Part shown: positions 33,600-42,460 of the stretch, piece by piece
How the letters are laid out: each line of letters opens with the position of its first letter
Position numbering within the stretch: the first letter of the stretch is position 1
Source: Bin87 sp965219925
Lineage (GTDB): Bacteria; Chloroflexota; Dehalococcoidia; Lucifugimonadales; UBA3495
Length of the DNA stretch: 64,000 nucleotides
Assembly: GCA_965219925.1 (NCBI GenBank)
Contig: OZ244795.1
Coordinates: 1,798,001-1,862,000, forward strand
Direction: 5' to 3'
The notes under the pieces: generated by a model
Seen by the model: the letters and a program-made list of their open reading frames with translations, nothing else
Told to the model about the DNA's origin: nothing
The model's database searches: none
Made by a program: the position numbers and the translations under genes

Positions 33600-35933
33600 A
33601 TGACCACCACTCAGCAATCAACCGAAACCAATGGATACCGAGTAATCGGCAGCCGGCCGATACGACATGACGGAACCGACAAGGTTACCGGCCGCGCGCA
33701 GTACGGAGCTGATTTTCGGCTGCCGGGTTTGCTGCACGCCAAAGTGCTTCGAAGCCCGCACGCCCACGCGCGGATCAAGAGTATCGACACCTCTCGGGCC
33801 GAGGCAGTGCCTGGAGTCCTGGCTGTGGTTACTTCGGCAGACTTTCCTCAGCCGGCCGGCCGCGTGGTCGACCTGGGTGAGGGGGCGATGATCAACCCCA
33901 AATTCCTGAGCAACAACTGCCTGGCGGCGGAAAAGGCGCTTTACAAGGGCCATGCGGTGGCGGCGGTGGCGGCGGATAACGCACACACTGCCGAGGAAGC
34001 CCTGTCCTTAATAGAGGTTGAGTACGAGGTATTGACGCCGGTAACCGACGTCTTGGAAGCCATGCGGGACGATGCCCCGCTGGTTCACGAACGGTTGGCC
34101 AACCTGAATGATCCCAACGTTAGGCCAGGCGGACTGATGGCGGAGGGAGACACCGGCAAGACCGGAAACGTGTCCAACCGCTATTTCTACGAGCTTGGCG
34201 ACCTGGACGCAGGGTTTGGCGAGGCGGATATCGTGATCGAACGCGAGTTCCGCACCAAGGCGGTGCACCAGGGATACATCGAGCCGCACGCGGCGACCGC
34301 CCTGTGGAACGCCGATGACACGCTGACCATCTGGTGCAGCAGCCAGGGTCATTTCAACGTGCGGGACCAGACAGCGACAATCCTGGGTATGCCGGTATCC
34401 AAGATCCGGGTGGTGCAGCTGGAGATTGGCGGTGGATTCGGCGGCAAAACCCTGGTTTACCTGGAGCCGGTGGCCGCGGTTCTATCCCGCAAGACCGGCC
34501 GGCCGGTGAAGGTGGCGATGTCGCGAACCGAGGTGTTCGAAGGGACCGGTCCGACGTCGGGCGGATACCTGCGCGTCAAGATGGGCGTCACCAATGACGG
34601 CAAAATTACGGCGGCGGACGTTTCGCTGTATTACGAAGCGGGGGCTTACCCCGGCTCACCGGTGAACCCTGGCGCGCAATGCGCATTGTCCTGCTACAAC
34701 ATTCCCAACGGGAAGATCGAGGCGGCGGATGTGGTGCTGAACCACCCGAAGACTGCGGCCTATCGGGCGCCCGGATCGCCGGCGGCCGCTTACGCGGTTG
34801 AGTCGGTGGTGGACGAGTTGTGCGAAACGCTGAGCATGGACAAGCTGGAGTTCCGAGCGTTGAACGGCGCGAGGGAAGGAGACCGGCGGGTTACCGGGCC
34901 TCAGTTTGGCAGCATTGGCTGGCAGGAGACGGTGCAGGCGGCGCGCAGTCACGACCATTGGAACTCGCCGATTGACCGGTCTGCGGAGGCCGAAGGGAAG
35001 AAGGTAGGCCGCGGAGTCGCCGGCGGATTCTGGTTCAATGGCACCGGGCCGGCCAGCGCCATCGTCAGCGTACTGGCCGACGGATCGGTTACGCTGGTGG
35101 AGGGTTCTCCCGACATCGGGGGGAGCCGGGCAGTGGCAGCCATGCACGTTGCGGAAGTGCTGGGCATCGCGGCGGAAGCAGTCAACCCGTCAGTGGGCGA
35201 CACCAACTCGGTCGGGTTCACCTCGATGACCGGCGGTAGCGGCGTGGCCTTCAAGACCGGCTGGGCGTCCTATGAGGCGGCGCAGGACGTGAAAGAGCAG
35301 ATGATCCAGCGCGCCGCCCGGATCTGGGACATCGAGCCCGATAACGTTGAATATGCCGACGGCGTGATTCAGCACAAATCGGAGCCGGAACTGCGCTTTA
35401 CCTTCCAGCAACTGGCCGCCCGACTGAACGGGACCGGTGGGCCGATTGTGGGAAGCGCCAACGTCGATCCCCGGGGAGCCGGCGGCGCATACGCGCTGCA
35501 TATCGCAGACGTTGCCGTGGACGTTGACACGGGCAAGGTGGACATCCTGCGCTACACCGCCATTCAGGACGCCGGCACTGCGATTCACCCGTCCTACGTG
35601 GAAGGGCAGATACAGGGCGGCGCCGTGCAGGGAATCGGTTGGGCGCTCAACGAAGAGTATTTCTTCAATGACAACGCCGAAATGCAGAATTCCAGCTTCC
35701 TGGACTACCGGATGCCGACGGCCCTGGACCTGCCGATGATTGACGCGGTGGTGGTTGAAGTCCCCAACCCGGGCCATCCATACGGAGTGCGCGGAGTGGG
35801 CGAGGTTCCGATTGTGCCGCCCATGGCCACCATAGCCAACGCCATCCACGACGCATTGGGGGTCAGGATGAACAACCTGCCGATGAATCCGGGATCGGTG
35901 CTGGAAGCGCTGTGGGAGCAGAACGGCAGCTAA
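33600..35933 (+). CDS. Xanthine-dehydrogenase-family molybdopterin-binding subunit
   Basis: 777 residues. Domain 1 (GSRPIRHDGTDKVTGRAQYGADFRLPG ... VLRSPHAHARI) is the aldehyde oxidase a/b hammerhead. The molybdopterin domain shows GGGFGGKTLVYLEP, YRAPGSPAAAYAVES and a C-terminal GVGEVPIVPP carrying the catalytic Glu. It hydroxylates an aromatic heterocycle, aldehyde or similar compound. The FAD and 2Fe-2S subunits that normally accompany it are not adjacent, so they must be encoded elsewhere or are absent. The end is followed by a terminator. Confidence 0.9.
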   Translation: MTTTQQSTETNGYRVIGSRPIRHDGTDKVTGRAQYGADFRLPGLLHAKVLRSPHAHARIKSIDTSRAEAVPGVLAVVTSADFPQPAGRVVDLGEGAMINPKFLSNNCLAAEKALYKGHAVAAVAADNAHTAEEALSLIEVEYEVLTPVTDVLEAMRDDAPLVHERLANLNDPNVRPGGLMAEGDTGKTGNVSNRYFYELGDLDAGFGEADIVIEREFRTKAVHQGYIEPHAATALWNADDTLTIWCSSQGHFNVRDQTATILGMPVSKIRVVQLEIGGGFGGKTLVYLEPVAAVLSRKTGRPVKVAMSRTEVFEGTGPTSGGYLRVKMGVTNDGKITAADVSLYYEAGAYPGSPVNPGAQCALSCYNIPNGKIEAADVVLNHPKTAAYRAPGSPAAAYAVESVVDELCETLSMDKLEFRALNGAREGDRRVTGPQFGSIGWQETVQAARSHDHWNSPIDRSAEAEGKKVGRGVAGGFWFNGTGPASAIVSVLADGSVTLVEGSPDIGGSRAVAAMHVAEVLGIAAEAVNPSVGDTNSVGFTSMTGGSGVAFKTGWASYEAAQDVKEQMIQRAARIWDIEPDNVEYADGVIQHKSEPELRFTFQQLAARLNGTGGPIVGSANVDPRGAGGAYALHIADVAVDVDTGKVDILRYTAIQDAGTAIHPSYVEGQIQGGAVQGIGWALNEEYFFNDNAEMQNSSFLDYRMPTALDLPMIDAVVVEVPNPGHPYGVRGVGEVPIVPPMATIANAIHDALGVRMNNLPMNPGSVLEALWEQNGS

Positions 35934-35961
35934 TACGGCGCGATATCCGTTAGCAACAACG

Positions 35962-35994
35962 TTGGGGCGTATAATTAATGCGCCCCAATTTTTA
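35962..35994 (+). terminator. Rho-independent terminator after the molybdoenzyme gene
   Basis: TTGGGGCG (35962-35969), 11-nt loop TATAATTAATG, CGCCCCAA (35981-35988), then TTTTTA. Confidence 0.85.
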
Positions 35995-36004
35995 CTCTCA
36001 CTGA

Positions 36005-36949
36005 ATGATCAGATACCTGATGTCCACGATGCAAACTCCCCAGGACGAAATTGCCGCGATACAGGCAACCTTGGCGCTCCATGCGGAAGACTTGGAGCTA
36101 ATCAAGCAGCAGTTGCCTGAGATTGCAGGCGCCGTGCGCCAGGCCATTGAGCAGGCGACTGCGGAGTTCGTTGCCACCCACGAGCGCATAGAGCGGGAGT
36201 TGAATGCTGCCCGCGAAAGACAGGAAGCTCAGGCATTGGCGCAAGCCAACACAGCCCGTGAGATTGCCGGCATCAAAGACGAAATCGCTGGAGCCAAAGG
36301 CGAAATCTCCAGTATCAAAGAGACACTGACTGCGCTGGTCATCCGCACCGACGCGGTGGTCGCCCGTATAGATGAAGTGGTTGACCGCACCGACGCGGTG
36401 GTCGCCCGTATCGATGAAGTGGTTGACCGTACTGATGTAGTAGTCGCCCACATTGCTGAATTGAAGGCCAGCACCGATGCCATGTCCAGAACACTGACGG
36501 AAACCAGTAGCCGGGTGGGTAATTTGACGGGGAGCCGATTTGAGCGCCGGGTTGCCAGGATAATCCGCCGCCGGACCAGCCTCACCATCGGGTTGTCGCA
36601 GGCACGAGTGTTGCATACCGATTGGGGCGAGACGGACGCCCCGCTTCTAACGCTGTTGAACGACGCCGATGCTATCAGCGACGATGAATACGAAGACCTG
36701 CTGGACGCCGACATCATCGTTGCCGGCCAAAACGCGGCGGGGCAGCTCGCCTACGCCGTCGTGGAAATCGGCGTCACAGTGAACAGCACTCACGTGAACC
36801 GCGCCGCCCGCCGCGCCCGGACGCTGGCAAAGGCAATCGGCGAGGAATGTACTGCCATCGTAGTAGGCAGCGAAATCCCGGACGCGGAACGCGAGCGGGC
36901 GATGCGGGCCGGCACTGCCGTCATCGCGGTGGCCGCGCCGGAGGATTAG
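36005..36949 (+). CDS. Coiled-coil protein with a C-terminal nuclease-like domain
   Basis: 314 residues. Residues 10-175 are a long coiled coil containing about three 14-residue repeats of RTDAVVARIDEVVD type (36344-36465). The C-terminal part (SRFERRVARIIRRRTSL, then DIIVAGQNAAGQLAYAVVEIGVTV) resembles DUF3782-like proteins with a PD-(D/E)XK-type strand (DII...VVEIG), lacking a clear catalytic Lys. No strong ribosome site is seen; later starts at 36020 and 36029 are possible. It is the first gene of a four-gene row with spacings of 6, 28 and 27 bp. Confidence 0.65.
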   Translation: MIRYLMSTMQTPQDEIAAIQATLALHAEDLELIKQQLPEIAGAVRQAIEQATAEFVATHERIERELNAARERQEAQALAQANTAREIAGIKDEIAGAKGEISSIKETLTALVIRTDAVVARIDEVVDRTDAVVARIDEVVDRTDVVVAHIAELKASTDAMSRTLTETSSRVGNLTGSRFERRVARIIRRRTSLTIGLSQARVLHTDWGETDAPLLTLLNDADAISDDEYEDLLDADIIVAGQNAAGQLAYAVVEIGVTVNSTHVNRAARRARTLAKAIGEECTAIVVGSEIPDAERERAMRAGTAVIAVAAPED

Positions 36950-36955
36950 ATAACT

Positions 36956-37321
36956 ATGACCGCCAAAAGCCTCATCCCCGAAAACATCCAGTCGCTACTC
37001 GACCATGCCGACCTGAGCCTGCTGCGCGGCAAGCACGGCCAAGCGTCAACCTTCCTTTGGAAGGCCACGGAAGCTGCCATCCAGCAGGCGGCTCTGGCCC
37101 GCGGCCGTAAGTTGCATTCCTCCAACTACGGCGATGTGGAACCTTTTATCGACAGCCTGGACCGGCATGTTGACCCCGGCCTCGGACTAATGGCAGGTTA
37201 TCTGAACGCGCTTGAATTCCAGGCCAACGGGGATGGGCAACGGTTAGATTTTGAAGATGTGGTGTTCTATGAACCCGTCATTCGCTCATTCATAATCGAC
37301 CTGCTGGCGATGGCGGAATGA
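36956..37321 (+). CDS. HEPN-like (PaREP1-type) small protein
   Basis: 121 residues, all helical. HADLSLLRGKHGQASTFLWKATEAAIQQAALARGRKLH matches the helix pair of PaREP1/HEPN proteins, followed by a second helical half ending IRSFIIDLLAMA. The Rx4-6H RNase motif is not clear. HEPN proteins are frequent parts of toxin and defence modules. It begins 6 bp after the coiled-coil gene. Confidence 0.55.
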   Translation: MTAKSLIPENIQSLLDHADLSLLRGKHGQASTFLWKATEAAIQQAALARGRKLHSSNYGDVEPFIDSLDRHVDPGLGLMAGYLNALEFQANGDGQRLDFEDVVFYEPVIRSFIIDLLAMAE

Positions 37322-37349
37322 GCCCACCCTATCACTGTGAGCAATCAAA

Positions 37350-38632
37350 ATGACGACGCAGACCTACGGCGATTTAATACGGGTAAGTACGGGCAACCGT
37401 GCCTCTGCCGAAGTCTTGCAGCGTGTACCGTTGGGAGCGGGGACAGCCAGCGGAGGCATTTACGAAAATGACCTTGAAGACCTGCTGTTTCGCTATCCGG
37501 GGGCGTTGCCCATCGGCGCAATTGACTCATCTTACGCTGGCACTGTTCCGATTTGCCGGCAACTGGAGCTGCCGGCCGGATATGCTGATGCGCTATACAT
37601 CAATCAGTCGGGGAGGATTACTCTTGCTGAGTTCAAGCTTTGGCGCAACCCACAGGCGCGGCGTGAAGTTATTGGCCAAATCCTAGACTACGCTAAGGAT
37701 CTGGCGTCGTGGGGTTATGAGGACTTGCAGCGACAGGTCTCGCTTGCTAGCGGGAAACGCGGCAACGCCATCTACGATTTGGTCCGAGAGCGCTGGCCGG
37801 ACGTAAAGGAAGCGGAATTTGTTGACAACGTAACTCGCCATCTAAGGCGTGGCGAATTTTTGTTGCTGATTATCGGCGATGGGATTCAGGAGGGCGCGGC
37901 CAACATCGTCGATTTTGTGCGGCGTTACAGCGGTCTGCACTTCAATTTAGCGATGGTGGAAGCTGCGCTTTACCGCGACGCCGCCAACCGCCTTATCGTC
38001 CAGCCTCGTGTACTGGCGCGTACCGAAATCGTGCAACGCTTTGTTCTCGTGTACTGGCGCGTACCGAAATCGTGCAACGCTTTGTTGTTGATGGCGGTTT
38101 GGTCACTGACGTTGCTGTTGGGGATGTCGATGCGCAACAAGAGGCTCTTTCAGACCAAGACGAAGATAACCTGCGGTTCTGGAGCGCAGTGCTGCGGGAT
38201 TACTCCTTTTCGGATACCAATGTGGAGGTTCCGGTTCCCGTCAAAGACTCGACACTGTACATACCGGTGCGAAACGCGGGATTTGGCGGTTGGGCGTTGT
38301 GTTTCGACGGATATTTGCAGCGTCGTTCCGGTGAGGTTGGTTGTTTCTTAATGGCGCGGAGAGATCAGCCGCATGCCGTTCGCATCTTCGAGCAGCTCGT
38401 CGCGTCGTTTGAGGAACTGAAGAGTCAAATGGGTAATGAACTGGAGCATTGGCGAAACGCCGCGGGCCGCCCCAGAATCGGATTCCGGCGGCCCGGTAGT
38501 TTGGCATTTCTGGCTGAAGGTGAGGAAAGCGTGGATTTTCGAGAGACCGTTGAATGGATGCAGGAACGCCTCAACTTTTTGGTCAGCACACTTCACCCGC
38601 GCCTGCAGGCGATGCTCGCCGATGAGGGGTAG
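37350..38632 (+). pseudogene. PD-(D/E)XK nuclease-like gene broken by a 41-bp tandem duplication
   Basis: The first 230 codons read well: an N-terminal YENDLEDLLFRYP, then ADALYINQSGRITLAEFKLWRNPQARREVIGQILDYA, a RecB-type D-(x)n-ExK-QxxxY nuclease core as in DUF91-like proteins. At 38005-38086 a 41-bp unit occurs twice in tandem and shifts the frame. Dropping one unit joins the halves as ...RTEIVQRFVVDGGLVTDV and gives about 413 residues to the stop at 38632. The 3' half is otherwise intact, so the lesion is recent or an assembly error. Confidence 0.75.
38005..38086 (+). repeat. 41-bp perfect tandem duplication
   Basis: Unit 1 at 38005-38045 and unit 2 at 38046-38086 (each starting CTCGTGTACTGGCGCG) are identical. 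41 is not a multiple of three, so the reading frame changes. Confidence 0.95.
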
Positions 38633-38659
38633 CGTCGCTATGTCGAAAGGATGGGCGCA

Positions 38660-38868
38660 ATGAAACTAACGGAGCTCATCGCTAACGCTCCCTGGCGGGA
38701 GGCCAAAACCTACCGGGAGACGTGGCCCCACGAGTACGTGCTGCTACAGAAGGACGGCGAGCGGGAGTTGATGCGAGCGGTGTGCGAGCGCTTTCGCGAC
38801 GGGGAGGGCGTTCCTTGCCGGTTTTTTGCTATGAACAACGTTTACCTTTTCATCGGAGATTACAAGTA
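38660..38868 (+). pseudogene. Small conserved gene cut by integration, 5' part
   Basis: MKLTELIANAPWREAKTYRE then WPHEYVLLQKDGERELM ... NNVYLFIGDYKY: about 70 residues that look like the N-terminal part of a small conserved protein, after which the frame runs into recombinase-side sequence and stops at 38911. The 3' half should lie at the far end of the element, beyond 64000. Last gene of the 36-38.9 kb row. Confidence 0.65.
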
Positions 38869-40406
38869 CTGTCCTTATTTGCCACAAATCCGGAGTCAAT
38901 CTCCGCCGTGATCATCACATCCCCTTTCACTGCCAGTACCTTCACGCCAAGTCGCAGGATCAACGCCCGCTTGCCATCGGCATCCAGTCCTTCCAACCCC
39001 GCCGACACCACCCGGCAGTAATCTCGGATACGCTCACCGGCAGCAACCGCGTTTTCGTCCCTCTCGCGCTGTTCTTCCAGCGATGCCAGTCGGTGGCGAA
39101 GGTCCTCCAGCACGGCCAACACCTGCTCCATCTCTGCATCCACCAACTCCTCACGGGCCTTGCCGCGACGGTATTGCCTAAACACACGCACCTCTTCCTG
39201 TTCCGCTTTCCGAACTTCGCTACGCAGCCGTTCGATCTCCTTCCCGATCTCTCCACCGCCCGTCCGGACGTTCAAGTCCAGATCAGCAACGATTCCGCTC
39301 GGATCCCGGACCATCGCCACCACGTGGGACCATACATGATCCTCCAGCCAAGCCACTCCAATGCCCGGGGCGGAGCAACGCTCGGGATCGGGCACGCCGG
39401 CATACTTTTGTTGCCGCTGGTTGCAACGGTAGTACCGGTGCTTCTCGTCTCCACCATTGCCGCTTATCGAGGTGCCGCACCAACCGCACACGGCAATTCC
39501 CGTTAGGATATGCCGGCGCGTGTTTTTCCCTTCAAAACGCTCCTGCGTCGCTTCCAACCGTTCCTGCGCTTTCTGGAAAATTGGCTCTGATATGATCGCC
39601 GGTGTGTACCCCCGGATTTCAATCCATTCCTCTCTTGGCGCCGCGACCCGTTTGCGCTTTCCGTCCCCTCCCACTACCTCCTTGGTCTTCCCGTAATAGT
39701 CGAGGCTAATGTACGACGTGTTCGACAACACGTCCCTGATCCCACTCCCCGCCCACAATACCCCCGTTTTCGTCGGGACGCCTTCTTGGTTCAGCTTCTT
39801 GCCGATCCGGTACATGCTCCAGCCGTCGACATACAGCTTGAAGATCCGCTTCACGACCTCAGCTTCCTGTTCGTTCACCACGCGCGCTTTTGTCGCCTTG
39901 TCGTAGTCGTAACCTAAGGTGCCGTACGGACTACCGATTGGAACGCGACCGGCACGCGCAACAGCGATCCTGCCATTCAAGGTCCGCTCCCGGATCTTGG
40001 CGTGCTCCTGGTTCGAAGAAAACCCGAGAATGAACTTCACCAACTCGCCATAGGGCGAAGAATCCGACGGATCCCGCACGAAATGGACCTCCACGCCGCG
40101 GGCTTTGAACTCCCTGATGAGAACCAACAGATCCACTGGGTCCCGGGAAAATCGATCAGTGTTGTAAACAAACAGCGCGCCGACCTCACCGGCAGCGGCC
40201 ATGCGCCGAATCTTGTCCAATACCGGCCGATCCAAGGTCACGCCTGTTCTAATCTCGCGCAGAACATTCTCTGGGTCAATCCGGTTCCCCAAGGCACTCG
40301 CGAACCGAATAATTTCCACTTCCTGCGTGCCCAACGACGTCCCGTCTTCTTGAAGCGAAGCACTCACACGCAAGTAGGCTACGTCCTTCTTCTTGTGGGT
40401 AGACAT
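38850..40406 (-). CDS. Large serine recombinase (site-specific integrase)
   Basis: 518 residues from ATG 40406 with TCAGGAGGAAAG upstream; the frame is open further but the Shine-Dalgarno decides. The resolvase domain has the catalytic Ser in VAYLRVSASLQ, then YNTDRFSRDP. A recombinase domain (YGTLGYDYDKATK...) follows, with a zinc ribbon CGWCGTSISGNGG ... YYRCNQRQQ and a coiled-coil region, the layout of phage- and ICE-type integrases. It lies at the left end of the element reading outward, its usual place. Its last 5-7 codons (about STCNLR) derive from host target DNA. Confidence 0.92.
   Translation of the reverse strand: MSTHKKKDVAYLRVSASLQEDGTSLGTQEVEIIRFASALGNRIDPENVLREIRTGVTLDRPVLDKIRRMAAAGEVGALFVYNTDRFSRDPVDLLVLIREFKARGVEVHFVRDPSDSSPYGELVKFILGFSSNQEHAKIRERTLNGRIAVARAGRVPIGSPYGTLGYDYDKATKARVVNEQEAEVVKRIFKLYVDGWSMYRIGKKLNQEGVPTKTGVLWAGSGIRDVLSNTSYISLDYYGKTKEVVGGDGKRKRVAAPREEWIEIRGYTPAIISEPIFQKAQERLEATQERFEGKNTRRHILTGIAVCGWCGTSISGNGGDEKHRYYRCNQRQQKYAGVPDPERCSAPGIGVAWLEDHVWSHVVAMVRDPSGIVADLDLNVRTGGGEIGKEIERLRSEVRKAEQEEVRVFRQYRRGKAREELVDAEMEQVLAVLEDLRHRLASLEEQRERDENAVAAGERIRDYCRVVSAGLEGLDADGKRALILRLGVKVLAVKGDVMITAEIDSGFVANKDSTCNLR
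38860..38876. other. Probable attachment site junction (attL)
   Basis: Host-gene coding sequence gives way to element sequence around ATTACAAGTACTGTCC. The recombinase reading frame on the other strand runs through this point and uses host bases for its last codons and stop. The exact crossover dinucleotide cannot be fixed without attR. Confidence 0.5.
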
Positions 40407-40502
40407 GTCTTTCCTCCTGATGTCAAAAAAGCTTCCTGTATTTGCCGACGGGCGAGCACAGCTCGCCGCCGGCAACCTTTCCGATGGCGGAAACAACCCG
40501 AC

Positions 40503-40892
40503 CTATCCCAGCACCTCCCTCGCGTACGCGCCGCCGTACGACATCACGCGCACCCACTCACGCTGCTCGGGACAGTCCTTCACCCGGACGACCAACCGCA
40601 CACGGCCGCCTTTACACTCCTTCCACCCGCTGTCCGCCACTCCGTCCACGACAGGCAAACCGGCCACCCAGCCCTCAACGGGCGACCCGTCCAAGTCCAA
40701 CGACCTCTCCTCAGGCCAAATGCCGCCAGGTTCTGCCGCCGATTGCCAACAACCTCCGAGGCCGCTATCATCCGAAACGACCTCCTCGAGTGACTGCTCG
40801 GCTGGTCGTGGGGCCGCGGACGAGGCTCGAATCTCCCGCGGCTCCGTTCTTTTAACTTTGGGTTTGTTGTAGCCCGAATTCTGCTTCACCAT
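40503..40892 (-). CDS. Hypothetical protein upstream of the recombinase
   Basis: 129 residues from ATG 40892, preceded by AAAGGAGTAACTGG. The N-terminus is basic and Pro/Ser-rich. The C-terminal half (GGRVRLVVRVKDCPEQREWVRVMSYGGAYAREVLG) looks like a small beta-rich domain with one Cys. No family recognised. 96 bp before the recombinase start, so it may be co-transcribed and could be an accessory or directionality factor; that is only a guess from position. Confidence 0.55.
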   Translation of the reverse strand: MVKQNSGYNKPKVKRTEPREIRASSAAPRPAEQSLEEVVSDDSGLGGCWQSAAEPGGIWPEERSLDLDGSPVEGWVAGLPVVDGVADSGWKECKGGRVRLVVRVKDCPEQREWVRVMSYGGAYAREVLG

Positions 40893-40897
40893 TCCAG

Positions 40898-41101
40898 TTA
40901 CTCCTTTCCCCATGGGAAGGTTTTCTTTACCAAGGCCACCAATCTGAGTAGGGTCCCACGCGGTTGGTGACCTAGCGTCTGTTCCGGGACATCCTTCTCC
41001 TGCTGGCCAGCGGTGCTCACACGGACGTAGAATGAGGTATGGCGATCCGTTGACGACTTGCCGTTCGCCTTGGCGACCGACCTGTTTTTTTTGGATTTCA
41101 T
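40898..41101 (-). CDS. Mini-protein with a serine-recombinase active-site motif
   Basis: 67 residues starting at 41101 with GGAG upstream. The basic N-terminus leads to TSFYVRVSTAGQQEKDVPEQ, the YxRVSTxxQ catalytic-start motif of resolvases, but the protein ends about 30 residues later with no other resolvase feature. Either a relic of a second recombinase or a small decoy/regulatory protein. It overlaps the upstream ribosome site of the next gene. Confidence 0.5.
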   Translation of the reverse strand: MKSKKNRSVAKANGKSSTDRHTSFYVRVSTAGQQEKDVPEQTLGHQPRGTLLRLVALVKKTFPWGKE

Positions 41102-41147
41102 GATTTACTCCATTTTCCAGTTTTTGAATCTTCTCTCGTGGTCAAGC

Positions 41148-41191
41148 AAAAAGCCGCGACGCCACCGACCTTACGGCCGGAACACCGCGGC
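41148..41191 (-). terminator. Terminator-like hairpin on the minus strand
   Basis: On the minus strand GCCGCG ... CGCGGC (41191-41186 and 41158-41153) with an inner CCGGCC/GGTCGG pairing is followed by TTTTTGC. It would end transcripts from 42.1 kb. Confidence 0.5.
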
Positions 41192-41480
41192 ATCTGTACA
41201 AGGATCCGAGCGCGCTGTGGGCTGACTGAAAAGTAACGCGCTAACCTGCCTCCAGAACCTGGACTTGACGAAAAAGTTGTTTGTTGGGTCGTGTGTTATA
41301 TTGAACAAAGTAGGTTCCTTACCCGAGGGCTCTACATCCGGCCGTCGCGGTCTTGTCCACCGCTTCGGCCATCTTCTTCATCTGTTGTGGTTGCAATAAG
41401 CACATTTATCCTACAACGGGCACACCCAAAATACCACTGGCAAATGTCGCTTGTGCCCCCAATTTGGGCTACACTCGATC
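41192..41480 (-). other. Gene-free spacer in the element
   Basis: No gene supported. On the minus strand a short frame near 41330-41465 has a CxxC pair (GCARC) in a zinc-ribbon-like context, without a start codon; it may be a relic. Confidence 0.35.
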
Positions 41481-42053
41481 CTAATCCGGCCGTTCCAACT
41501 CGCCCTCCCATTCCGGTCCATCAAGGAACTCCGGTCCCCCGGCAATCTCCTCATACATCTCACGGATGAGCTCCTCGTTGCGCGTCAGCGTACTCCGGTA
41601 GAGCAGCCAACCCCGGTCGCGGACCCACTCCTCTCCATACCGGACCAAGCTCCCAAGCGACCACCTCGCCGATTTTGCGTCGGGCGCGGATGTCTCCCCG
41701 GTCTCGAAGATCGCCTGTGCCAATGACACTTCACGCAGGCGTCGTCCGTACACCGCTGCTGCGGCATAAGCTTTCTCCCGCATAGTCCCCAGGCCCCTCA
41801 CGACACGAACGTCATAGATGGGTTCACCAGTGGCATCGTCGGTTTCAGGGACCATAAACCCCTCACTCTCCGGCTCCACACCCGCCGCCCAAATGCCTTC
41901 GCCACCCAAGCCACTGCCCTGAACCCCAGGCTCCGCCAGGTCCCGAGCCTCCGCCAAGGCTCGCCTCACGAGCGCGAGCCTTTCCCCCTGCAACCGGTAC
42001 TTTTCCGACAGCTCGGCCTCGAGCGTTTCCAGTTTCGACACCAAATCGTCCAT
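41481..42053 (-). CDS. Hypothetical coiled-coil protein
   Basis: 190 residues from ATG 42053. An N-terminal helix (DDLVSKLETLEAELSEKYRLQGERLALV) resembles a short coiled coil; the rest (MREKAYAAAAVYGRRLREVSLAQAIFETG, YGEEWVRDRGWLLYRST) is helical and unknown. The start has a poor ribosome site, whereas GAAGGAGATACC with ATG at 42120 lies 67 nt upstream in another frame (see findings), so an indel may hide a longer N-terminus. Confidence 0.5.
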   Translation of the reverse strand: MDDLVSKLETLEAELSEKYRLQGERLALVRRALAEARDLAEPGVQGSGLGGEGIWAAGVEPESEGFMVPETDDATGEPIYDVRVVRGLGTMREKAYAAAAVYGRRLREVSLAQAIFETGETSAPDAKSARWSLGSLVRYGEEWVRDRGWLLYRSTLTRNEELIREMYEEIAGGPEFLDGPEWEGELERPD

Positions 42054-42169
42054 CGCTAACCAACCCAAAACCTGGACTCATGAATTCGCCCCAACGGGCC
42101 AGACCAAATTTCAGAGACATGGTATCTCCTTCACACGTAGTTTTTCTACAATACTGTTTCTTTGGGCTT

Positions 42170-42186
42170 GTGATTTATCATATCAC
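42170..42186. promoter_or_regulatory. GTGAT-N7-ATCAC palindrome
   Basis: GTGATTTATCATATCAC in the AT-rich divergent region between 42120 and 42447, about 50 bp before the strong ribosome site at 42120. Operator-like; binding protein unknown. Confidence 0.4.
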
Positions 42187-42460
42187 CCAATATGACCAGG
42201 CGCAAGACCAAAAACGCGATTGTGGGCCCGTTTTCCCCCAAATCAATCAGCACCGCTGATTGATCCACCGCGCCTGGCAAACGAACGATCCCGCGCCACG
42301 GTGGTGTGAGGCAGGAGGCCAAGTTTTCCGACGTCCTTCCCTTGTCTGACTACCGTCGTACCGGACGGCTACCGGGAGACGACGCCAAACTGAAGGCAAA
42401 GACCATCCGTAGCGCAGCGCGCCTCAACTGAACCCGGGAGACCACCATGTCATGCCTTCT

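Noticed and set aside
41291..41569. 92-residue plus-strand frame in the element
   Set aside because: Low-complexity Pro/Ser product overlapping the minus-strand gene, no ribosome site.
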